From NCBI GenBank assembly GCA_963668115.1, contig OY764147.1, positions 2,542,001 to 2,606,000 of the forward strand: DNA of 64,000 nt. The letters run 5' to 3'. The position numbers and the translations under genes were made by a program. Shown piece after piece: positions 57,317 to 64,000 of the stretch. The number at the start of each line of letters is the position of its first letter. Position 1 is the first letter of the stretch. The notes under the pieces were generated by a model. The model was given only the letters and a program-made list of their open reading frames with translations. It searched no databases and was not told where the DNA came from. Source of the DNA: Plut-88900 sp963668115 (GTDB lineage Bacteria; Chloroflexota; Dehalococcoidia; Plut-88900).

Positions 57317-58729
57317 CTAGAGGTGCATCACCACCAGTTTAAGCTCCGTCATCTCCTCGACCGCGTACCGGGGGCCTTCCTTGCCCATGCCACTGTACTT
57401 CAGCCCGCCGTAGGGCATCAGGTCGGCTCTCCACTGCGGACCGTAGTTGATGTGCAGGCTTCCCGACTCAACTTCCTTGGCGAATTTCATCGCCCAGTCG
57501 ATGTTCTGGGTGAAGATTCCCGCCGAGAGCCCGTATTCGCTGTCGTTCGCCAACGCTATCGCATCGTCGATGTCGTTCACGGGCGTGACTGCCACCGCCG
57601 GCCCGAAGAGCTCTTCACAAGAGATCTTCATCTCCGGTTTTACGTCCGCCACGATGGTCGGTGCGTAAATCGCCCCCTCCCGCTCCCCGCCCGTGACCAC
57701 GGTCGCTCCCGTGGCAACCGCCGTGTCTATCCACTCACCGACCCGCACGGCCTCTTCTTCCTTGACCATAGGGCCCATCTGGATGCCTTCTTCTATCGGG
57801 TTGCCGATTTTTATCGACTCCACGCCCTCCTTCAGTCCCTCCAGGTAGTCTGCGTAGATCCGCTTGTCTGCCAGCACCCGCTGCGTTGAGATACACACCT
57901 GACCGGCATTCGAATAGCCGCTCGCCACTGTCGCCTTGATTACCTTGTCCAGGTCGGCGTCCGGCATCACGATCAGCGGGCTGTTAGACCCGAGCTCCAT
58001 CGTTACCTTCTTCACACCCGCCATCTTGCAGATGTGCTCGCCCACCTCCTTGCTGCCCGTAAATGTGATCTTCCGCACCCGACCGTCCGTACTGATAGAG
58101 TCCCCGATGAGCTTTCCGCTCCCCGTGACGCACTGGATCGCCTCCGGCGGAAGCCCCGCATCCAGCAGCACCTCCACCAGCTTAAGCGCCGACAGCGGCG
58201 TGTCCGTCGCAGGCTTGATCAGCACCGAGTTCCCCGCCGCCAGCGCAGGCCCGACCTTGTGCATTACCAGGTTCAACGGGAAGTTGAACGGGCTGATCGC
58301 CGCCACAATTCCGCAGGGCACCCGCATCGTGAACCCGAATTGCCCCGACCAGCTCGGCGCACCGTCCAGGGGCACCGTCTCGCCGTGGATTCTCTTCGCT
58401 TCCTCCGCGGAGCCCGTCAAAGTCTGCACCGCTCGGTCCACCTCCACCCGACCCTCCGCTATCACCTTCCCCTCTTCCAGCGTGATAATCCGAGCGTGCT
58501 CCTCCCTACGCTCCTCCAGCAGGTCCGCTGCCTTCTTCAGGATCCGATACCGCTCGTGTGCCGGCATCTTCGCCATCACCTTGGCGCCCCGGGCCGCACT
58601 CGTTATCGCCGCGTCTATGTCGGACTCTTCCGACCTCGGGATCGTGTCTATCTCATTGCCGTCGTACGGGTTGACCACCGCAATCTTCTTGTCCTTGTCA
58701 ACCCACTCTCCTGCTACGAACATCTTCAT
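57317..58729 (-). CDS. Aldehyde dehydrogenase family protein
   Basis: A 470-residue NAD(P)-dependent aldehyde dehydrogenase. FNFPLNLVMHKVGPALAAGN, FTGSKEVGEHI, the catalytic Glu in VTMELGSNSPLIV and catalytic Cys in SNAGQVCISTQRVL are all present. It is close to the lactaldehyde/glyceraldehyde-3-phosphate/SSADH-like group, and the specificity is not readable. It follows an aminotransferase gene in the same direction, which could feed it an omega-aldehyde. Confidence 0.9.
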   Translation of the reverse strand: MKMFVAGEWVDKDKKIAVVNPYDGNEIDTIPRSEESDIDAAITSAARGAKVMAKMPAHERYRILKKAADLLEERREEHARIITLEEGKVIAEGRVEVDRAVQTLTGSAEEAKRIHGETVPLDGAPSWSGQFGFTMRVPCGIVAAISPFNFPLNLVMHKVGPALAAGNSVLIKPATDTPLSALKLVEVLLDAGLPPEAIQCVTGSGKLIGDSISTDGRVRKITFTGSKEVGEHICKMAGVKKVTMELGSNSPLIVMPDADLDKVIKATVASGYSNAGQVCISTQRVLADKRIYADYLEGLKEGVESIKIGNPIEEGIQMGPMVKEEEAVRVGEWIDTAVATGATVVTGGEREGAIYAPTIVADVKPEMKISCEELFGPAVAVTPVNDIDDAIALANDSEYGLSAGIFTQNIDWAMKFAKEVESGSLHINYGPQWRADLMPYGGLKYSGMGKEGPRYAVEEMTELKLVVMHL

Positions 58730-58828
58730 GGACTTTTTCCTCCTGATCGTCGCCGACGAATTAAATATTCAAGTCTTCCACAGGCCCCGAGGCCCCAAAG
58801 CCTCGCTCCTCTCGGCCCGTCTCCGCCC

Positions 58829-58834
58829 ATTATA
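58829..58834 (-). promoter_or_regulatory. -10 element of the aldehyde dehydrogenase gene
   Basis: Reverse-strand TATAAT, about 100 nt before the ATG. The leader contains a GAGGC/GCCTC hairpin (about 58778-58797) and GGAGG before the start. Confidence 0.4.
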
Positions 58835-58940
58835 CCCCATGCTCTCCTCCCCCTCTGCATACCTCCGTTTAACTGTTGCTCCGAGGCTCTGCGAAGAAGC
58901 TGGGGCGAGGTTTACGATGTGATGACCCTATTCCTACTCC

Positions 58941-60248
58941 CTACAACCCCACCTCCGTCATCGACCTGTCCAGTATCTCCACCCCACGGTCCAGCTCCTC
59001 GTATGTCGCCGTCATCGACGGTGCAATTCGCCATACGTTCGCTATGTTCGCGTACGACGCCTGTTGCAGGATCAACCCGTTCTCCATGCACTTCTTCGTC
59101 AGCAGCCGGGTCTCCTCCCCCGCCGGTTCCTTGGTCACCGGGTCTTTCACAAGCTCCATCCCCAGCAGCAACCCCCGACCCCTCACGTCCCCGATAATCG
59201 GGTGGTCTTCCTTCATTCTTATATATGCGTCTTTCAGGTACTGCCCTTTCGCCCGAGCTTCATCCGTCAAACCCTCCTTCACCAGCACCTCTATTACCGC
59301 CAGCCCCACCGCCGCCGCAAACGGATCGTTCTGGTGCGACGATATGAACGCCATCCCCTTGTCGTGGCACGTCTCCTCAATCTCCGCGGAAGTTACCATC
59401 GCCGCCAGCGGCAGCCCGGCCCCGAGGGTCTTGGACAGCGCCAGTATGTCCGGCACGAAACCATCCTGCTCGAACGCAAACGTCGCCCCCACCCTCCCCA
59501 GCCCCGTTTGCGCCTCGTCCAGGATGAACAGCATCCCCCTCTCTTCACACATCTGCTTTACCAATGGGAAGTAGCCGGGCGGCGGCTCCAGGATGCCCGC
59601 CGCGCTCAAAATCGGCTCCGCGATGAATGCCGCCAGCGAACCCGTAGTCTGCGAGTCCACCATGTCAAACCCGACCCTCGCACAAGCATAGTCGCAGGAC
59701 GGGAATGTAAGGTGCAGGGGGCAGCGGTAGCAATAGGGCGTAGGAATCCCGATTCCCCCCGGCGTAAGCGGCCCGAAGCCCGTCCTGCGGTTGGAGAACG
59801 TCACGCTCAACGCTCCGCCCGTGTGCCCGTGGTATCCCTGGATAAGCCCCACCACCTCGAAGCGTCCCGTGAACATCTTGGCCACCTTCAGCGCCACTTC
59901 CGTCGACTCCCCGCCTGTGCTCAGTAACAACACCTTCTGAAGCTGCTCCGGCAGCAGGTCCGCCAGCGACTTACCAAGCTCTATGACTTCCTCGCTCACC
60001 AGGTTAGTGTTCAGGTGCAGCACCCGCTCGCAGCTTCGTTTCAGCGCTTCCGTGATCGCCGGGTGATTGTGTCCAATGCTCGCCGCCATCTGCCCCGACC
60101 CAAAGTCGAGGTATTCCTTCCCGTCCATGTCCACCAGCGTCGCCCCCCGACCGTAGGCCATAATTGGCTCGCCGTAGTCCTTGGAAGACCGGAACAGGTG
60201 GGCCTTCGCCTGCTCCAACAATGCGGCTTTCCGGGCATCTTCCGTCAT
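58941..60248 (-). CDS. Class III aminotransferase
   Basis: A 435-residue PLP enzyme of the ornithine/dialkylglycine-type class III. The PLP-binding lysine lies in ILALSKTLGAGLPLAAMV; LLSTGGESTEVALKVAK and FILDEAQTGLGRVG are characteristic. ATG 60248 stands 7 nt behind AAGGAG; a longer start would add 14 residues. Class III enzymes move terminal amino groups or decarboxylate dialkylglycines. With the downstream aldehyde dehydrogenase and the polyamine-type transporter on the opposite strand, amine or amino-acid breakdown is a fair guess. Confidence 0.88.
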   Translation of the reverse strand: MTEDARKAALLEQAKAHLFRSSKDYGEPIMAYGRGATLVDMDGKEYLDFGSGQMAASIGHNHPAITEALKRSCERVLHLNTNLVSEEVIELGKSLADLLPEQLQKVLLLSTGGESTEVALKVAKMFTGRFEVVGLIQGYHGHTGGALSVTFSNRRTGFGPLTPGGIGIPTPYCYRCPLHLTFPSCDYACARVGFDMVDSQTTGSLAAFIAEPILSAAGILEPPPGYFPLVKQMCEERGMLFILDEAQTGLGRVGATFAFEQDGFVPDILALSKTLGAGLPLAAMVTSAEIEETCHDKGMAFISSHQNDPFAAAVGLAVIEVLVKEGLTDEARAKGQYLKDAYIRMKEDHPIIGDVRGRGLLLGMELVKDPVTKEPAGEETRLLTKKCMENGLILQQASYANIANVWRIAPSMTATYEELDRGVEILDRSMTEVGL

Positions 60249-60341
60249 TTCAAACTCCTTGCCGAGGTTCTGGTTCGCATACCGGCCCATTGTATATCGA
60301 CCGGCAAGCTCCTGGTCTCGGGGCCCCTGTGATGCGAAGGG

Positions 60342-60370
60342 TTGACAAGCTCATCCATGGCCCCTATACT
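60342..60370 (+). promoter_or_regulatory. Promoter of the polyamine-type ABC operon
   Basis: TTGACA (60342-60347), 17-nt spacer, TATACT (60365-60370); an almost perfect sigma70-type promoter, leaving a leader of about 180 nt before the first gene. Confidence 0.75.
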
Positions 60371-60382
60371 GGTCCAACTTTT

Positions 60383-60421
60383 AGGGCATCGGGGCCCGAG
60401 AGGTTCCCGAGGGGGTGCCCT
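60383..60421 (+). promoter_or_regulatory. Hairpin in the ABC operon leader
   Basis: AGGGCA/TGCCCT enclosing TCGGG/CCCGA, directly after the predicted transcription start and followed by CTAATTTCTTC. It could stabilise the transcript or act as an attenuator. The remaining leader to 60558 shows nothing else. Confidence 0.4.
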
Positions 60422-60558
60422 CTAATTTCTTCGCTGAAAGAGACCGCACAGTACACGTATACAGCTTGCGAATAGCCTCAGGCCCGACCCGAAACCGGCA
60501 AGCGCAAACAAAGTCGAAGCTTCGGCTAGGAGAGTCACAGACAGGGGGACCTTAAGCC

Positions 60559-61650
60559 ATGGCACAAGCGTTAGAGCAGATTACCGGCGCTAGTATTTCC
60601 ATCCGGAACCTCACGAAGCTTTACGGCGAGGTTCGGGCCTTGGACAACGCCAACTTGGAAATAGGCGCCGGAGAATTCATTACCCTGCTGGGGCCCTCCG
60701 GTTCTGGAAAGACAACCTGCCTCATGATGATCGCAGGTTTTGTTATTCCTACCGCCGGAGACATTCTGGTTGACGGCAACTCTATCGTGGACATCCCCAC
60801 CTACAAGAGGAACCTGGGGATGGTATTCCAGAACTACAGCCTCTTCCCCCACATGAACGTGGAGAAGAACATCGCCTTCCCTCTTCAGATGAGGAAGATG
60901 AAGAAGCGGGAGATCGAACCCCGTGTCCAGGCCGCACTTGAGTTGGTGCGTCTCTCGGGCTTCGAAAAGAGGCGGGCCAGCCAGCTCAGCGGTGGTCAGC
61001 AACAGAGGATCGCCCTCGCCCGAGCCCTCGTATATGAACCCTCCGTCCTCCTCCTCGACGAACCCCTCGGCGCCCTCGACCTCAAGTTGCGCCAGGAAAT
61101 GCAGATCGAGCTCAAGCACCTTCACAACAGGCTCGGCGTAACCATCATCTATGTTACCCACGACCAGGGCGAGGCCCTTACCATGTCCGACAGGATCGTC
61201 GTACTCAACTTCGGGGCCATCCAGCAGGTCGATACCCCTGACGGCATGTACAAGAGGCCGGTCAACCGCTTCGTCGCCGACTTCATCGGCGAGACGAACT
61301 TCATCGCCGGCAACGGCGAGCTCGACGGCTCCCGCTATGTGCTGGAGACCGAGGACGGCCTCAGGCTCACCGGTGTGGCCCGTGACCCCGACATCGACAT
61401 CGAAAACGCCACAGCCGTCGTCAGGCCCGAGAGCATCGTTGAAGTCACGGAATCCAACGGCATGCCCAATGTGTTCGAGGGCGAAATCGAGGAAATTATC
61501 TACCTCGGCGAGCACGTCAAGTACCACATCAGGCTCGGGAACAACACCCGCGTCATGGCCAAGTGGCTCCTCAATGCCGACTCTAACCTCTACAAGGCGG
61601 GTGAGCGGGTCCGCATCGGCTGGGAAGCCAACGATATGCTCGCTGTCTAG
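60559..61650 (+). CDS. potA: ABC transporter ATP-binding protein, spermidine/putrescine (PotA) type
   Basis: A 363-residue importer ATPase: Walker A LLGPSGSGKTTCLMMIAG, Q-loop MVFQNYSLFPHMNV, signature LSGGQQQRIALARAL, Walker B VLLLDEPLGALDLKLR and H-loop VTHDQGEA. A C-terminal TOBE domain follows from about 245. Family and gene order match PotA-like systems for polyamines or related organic cations or anions. Two permease genes follow. The binding protein is not in the window. Confidence 0.88.
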   Translation: MAQALEQITGASISIRNLTKLYGEVRALDNANLEIGAGEFITLLGPSGSGKTTCLMMIAGFVIPTAGDILVDGNSIVDIPTYKRNLGMVFQNYSLFPHMNVEKNIAFPLQMRKMKKREIEPRVQAALELVRLSGFEKRRASQLSGGQQQRIALARALVYEPSVLLLDEPLGALDLKLRQEMQIELKHLHNRLGVTIIYVTHDQGEALTMSDRIVVLNFGAIQQVDTPDGMYKRPVNRFVADFIGETNFIAGNGELDGSRYVLETEDGLRLTGVARDPDIDIENATAVVRPESIVEVTESNGMPNVFEGEIEEIIYLGEHVKYHIRLGNNTRVMAKWLLNADSNLYKAGERVRIGWEANDMLAV

Positions 61651-61778
61651 TCTCGCATCCTTTCAAGGCAATTCGAAAGTCAACGGAGTACGTATAAACG
61701 ACAGCTAGGCCACACACAACGGGCGAGACAGGGAATTCCCCTATACGTCCTTTGTGAGGCCGAAGACTGGAGACAGGT

Positions 61779-62936
61779 ATGGCTCAAGCAACAGGAGCAG
61801 GGCAAAGCGGCGGTCTGATCAGGAAGATCCCCTACGTTTCAGGCTTGCCGGAAACGGCCGGAGCGCTAAAAGATCTGGGGGACCAGGTACAGGACCCCGC
61901 CCGAAGACGCCTCCTCTGGCTGAAAATAAAAGAGCAGGGTTTCTTCCTGTCCCTTGTCCTTCCCGCCGTCGTCCTCGTCACCGTCTTCCTCATCTACCCC
62001 CTCTGGCGCATGTTCTCCCTCAGCTTCGGCAGTCTGGAGGACGGCGTTGCCTTCAACTACAACTTCGAAACTCTTGACCAATACGCAAGAGCCACCGTTG
62101 GCGTTGGCGATAGCTCCCCCGCCGTCTATAGGGAACTATTCAAGACAACGTTCCAGATATCCTTCTTGACCACCGTATTCTCGATCCTCCTTGGATATCC
62201 CGTGGCCTACCTCCTGGCCAACGTTGCGGACAAGACCCGTGCCATTTTGCTTCCCTTGGTCGTTGTGCCCTTCTGGACCAGCATCTTGGTCCGAACTTTC
62301 GCCTGGCGCATCATCCTTGGCCGTAACGGCTTCATCAACGAAACTCTCGACTGGATAGGCCTGCGGGACGGCTTCGGAGAGGTCCTCCAGTGGTTCGGCG
62401 AAGTCCTTGCAATGCGTCCCTTCCGCTGGATCTTGGACTGGACTGGCCTGCCCGACGCCTTTAACTTCAGCAGTTGGGAGCCCTCCGTGGGCGGGACCGG
62501 TGGAGAGTTGGAGCTCGTCTTCAACAGGATCGGCACCCTTGTCGGGATGATCCACATCCTCGTGCCCTTCATGATTTTCCCCATCTTCGCCGTTATGCGC
62601 GGTATCCCCAACGAATACCTTAGGGCCGCCGAGAACCTCGGCGCCGGCCCCTTCACTGCCTTCCGCCGGGTCTACTTCCCCCTCACCCTCCCCGGCCTCG
62701 GCGCCGGCATCCTGCTGGTCTTCATCCTCTCCCTTGGGTTCTTCATTACACCTGCATTACTGGGTGGCCCGGGAGACCGCATGATCTCCAACATGATAGA
62801 AATCCAGATTAACGAAGTGAACAACTGGGAGTTTGCCGCTGCCCTTGCCTTCCTGCTCCTCGGCGGTACCCTCGTCTTGTACTTCATCTACGCCCGCTTC
62901 TTGAGCATGGACAGGCTGTACGGAGAGATGCGCTGA
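61779..62936 (+). CDS. potB: ABC transporter permease, PotB type
   Basis: A 385-residue permease. An extra N-terminal region of about 50 residues precedes TM1 (FFLSLVLPAVVLVTVFLIYPLW). The core includes LLGYPVAYLLANV, FWTSILVRTFAWRIILGRNGFIN and the EAA loop YLRAAENLGAGPFTAFRRVYFP. A loop of about 70 residues with W-rich sequence (EVLQWFGEVLAMRPFRWILDW) separates TM4 from TM5 and is longer than in standard PotB of about 275 residues. It pairs with the downstream permease in the pore. Confidence 0.87.
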   Translation: MAQATGAGQSGGLIRKIPYVSGLPETAGALKDLGDQVQDPARRRLLWLKIKEQGFFLSLVLPAVVLVTVFLIYPLWRMFSLSFGSLEDGVAFNYNFETLDQYARATVGVGDSSPAVYRELFKTTFQISFLTTVFSILLGYPVAYLLANVADKTRAILLPLVVVPFWTSILVRTFAWRIILGRNGFINETLDWIGLRDGFGEVLQWFGEVLAMRPFRWILDWTGLPDAFNFSSWEPSVGGTGGELELVFNRIGTLVGMIHILVPFMIFPIFAVMRGIPNEYLRAAENLGAGPFTAFRRVYFPLTLPGLGAGILLVFILSLGFFITPALLGGPGDRMISNMIEIQINEVNNWEFAAALAFLLLGGTLVLYFIYARFLSMDRLYGEMR

Positions 62937-62990
62937 CGAGGGGACCTTTCCCACCCGCGCCCCGACAATAACGCAAGGAGTTGAGACAAC

Positions 62991-64000
62991 ATGAAAGGTG
63001 CAGGCACTAGAGGATTAGGTGTTTGGGAAGGCCGTAGGGCGCCCGTTAGAAGGGTGCTCCTGTACCTTTTCGTCTCAATCGTCTTCGCTTTCCTCATCCT
63101 CCCCAACTTCATCGTCATACCCCTCTCGGTGACAGACTCCATTTTCCTCCAGTTCCCACCCAAGGGGTTCACCTGGCGCTGGTACCAGGACTACTTCGGT
63201 GTCGAAGGCGCTAGCCATTTCGGCTCTACCGGGCGCTGGATCCCGGCGACCATTATTAGCGTTGAGCTCGCCATAGCGGTCATGATAGTCGCAGTGCCCA
63301 TCGGCGCACTGGCCGCTTACGGACTCACCCGGGGCCGCTTCTGGGGCAAGAACATCCTGAACGCTGTGATCATTTCACCCCTCATCGTTCCCATCCTGAT
63401 TACGGCCATCGCCCTCTTCTTCTTCCTGTCCAAGGCTTTGCGGTCCTTCTTCAAGTCCCCCCAGGGACTCTCCGTCCCCATCTGGGGAGAGTACTTCCTC
63501 ATCTTTCTCGCCATAGCCTTGGGCGTGGTATCCATTGGCCTGCTCATGTTCAGGACCTTCTACAAGAAGCCCATTGAAGAATGGGACCCGTGGATGATCG
63601 CATGGTATGAACGCCTCAGGCCCTGGGCCCCAATTGGCATCCTGCTTACCGCTCCCTACCTTGTCATCCCCTGGCTGTCCGGTTGGACCGACAAATTTGA
63701 CGGTGGCCTCTTCTCCACGGCTGACCCCTATCCCCAGGTGCCTGTGGTTGGAGCGGGCCTGCTGATAGCCCACGTGATGCTCGCCGTTCCTTACGTGACT
63801 ATCATCCTGAGCGCGACCCTCAGGAACGTCGAACGTAACCAGGACCAGGCGGCCTCCATACTCGGAGCGGGGCCCATCACCACCTTGACGAGGGCCGTGC
63901 TGCCCCAGATGATTCCGGGCCTGGCTGCCGGAGCCTTCTTCTCCTTCCTCGTCTCCTTCGACGAATTGCTCATAGCCCTATTCCTCTCCACCAGCCAGAT
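62991..64000 (+). CDS. potC: ABC transporter permease, PotC type (runs off the window)
   Basis: Translation from ATG 62991 (CAAGGAG 11 nt before) stays open to the window edge for 336 residues. TM1 is LLYLFVSIVFAFLILPNFIVIPLS; the EAA loop reads QAASILGAGPITTLTRAVLPQ. Between the third helix pair and the EAA loop, a stretch of about 90 residues (FFKSPQGLSVPIWGEYFL, then YKKPIEEWDPWMIAW and ILLTAPYLVIPWLSGW) adds two likely membrane segments not present in normal PotC. The C-terminus is outside the window. Confidence 0.85.
   Translation, partial: MKGAGTRGLGVWEGRRAPVRRVLLYLFVSIVFAFLILPNFIVIPLSVTDSIFLQFPPKGFTWRWYQDYFGVEGASHFGSTGRWIPATIISVELAIAVMIVAVPIGALAAYGLTRGRFWGKNILNAVIISPLIVPILITAIALFFFLSKALRSFFKSPQGLSVPIWGEYFLIFLAIALGVVSIGLLMFRTFYKKPIEEWDPWMIAWYERLRPWAPIGILLTAPYLVIPWLSGWTDKFDGGLFSTADPYPQVPVVGAGLLIAHVMLAVPYVTIILSATLRNVERNQDQAASILGAGPITTLTRAVLPQMIPGLAAGAFFSFLVSFDELLIALFLSTSQ

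Noticed and set aside
58034..59197. A 387-codon forward frame opposite the ALDH/aminotransferase genes
   Set aside because: Arg/His/Leu/Pro-rich antisense translation of two clear genes.

Overview
The window is a GC-rich bacterial chromosome segment whose genes mostly use C-ending codons. Its content (paired class III CoA-transferases, three putative cyclases, metal-dependent amidohydrolases, TP-rich lipoproteins, several toxin-antitoxin pairs, many dispersed palindromic repeats) resembles uncultured Chloroflexota, probably Dehalococcoidia or SAR202-like. That placement is inferred from gene content only; there is no rRNA here.

Layout. 1-5.3 kb: an ATPase plus partial DUF4276-like partner, a protoglobin, a DUF6226 protein, a cyclase-family hydrolase and an HNH endonuclease. 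5.3-6.4 kb and 26.1-27.1 kb: two copies of a long non-coding element. Each has a sigma70-type promoter, a hairpin-rich body with compensatory changes, an array of CAATCAAA boxes and a second promoter just ahead of a CoA/TPP-enzyme gene. 6.4-14.4 kb: CoA-transferase pair, molybdenum oxidoreductase, a reverse operon (two cyclases, thiD, amidohydrolase), and a ferredoxin-thioredoxin reductase whose two active-site cysteine codons are in-frame TGA. 14.5-18.0 kb: two secreted peptidase-like proteins and a toxin-antitoxin pair. 18.1-23.8 kb: an oligopeptide transporter operon with a seven-Asp-box propeller inside one permease and a foreign two-gene cassette between its genes. 24.0-25.9 kb: an accessory patch with repeats, an integrase remnant and a DUF433/PIN-like pair. 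27-34 kb: TPP enzyme, MFS exporter, tyrA-aroA-gmk. 34.1-41 kb: tRNA-Sec, thioredoxin, surface lipoproteins, IscU/NifS, M50 protease, HicAB. 41-48 kb: cinA, alcohol dehydrogenase, duplicated TauE genes around a repeat-rich ORF, a lipoprotein. 48-60 kb: a long reverse run (VWA protein, NUDIX, MoxR, CoaE, monooxygenase, M24, amidohydrolase, PAC2, then ALDH and aminotransferase). 60-64 kb: a polyamine-type ABC operon running off the end.

The main discovery candidate is the selenocysteine system. The gene at 13929-14360 reads through two TGA codons lying exactly at the positions of the two redox-active cysteines of ferredoxin-thioredoxin reductase, while all four cluster-ligand cysteines are kept. 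Each TGA is followed at 20-21 nt by the apical loop of a SECIS-like hairpin. A tRNA-Sec (anticodon UCA) gene lies at 34151-34249, next to a thioredoxin gene. Together they suggest a ferredoxin-driven thioredoxin reductase with a Sec-Sec active site. The second candidate is the duplicated structured non-coding element upstream of CoA-metabolism genes.
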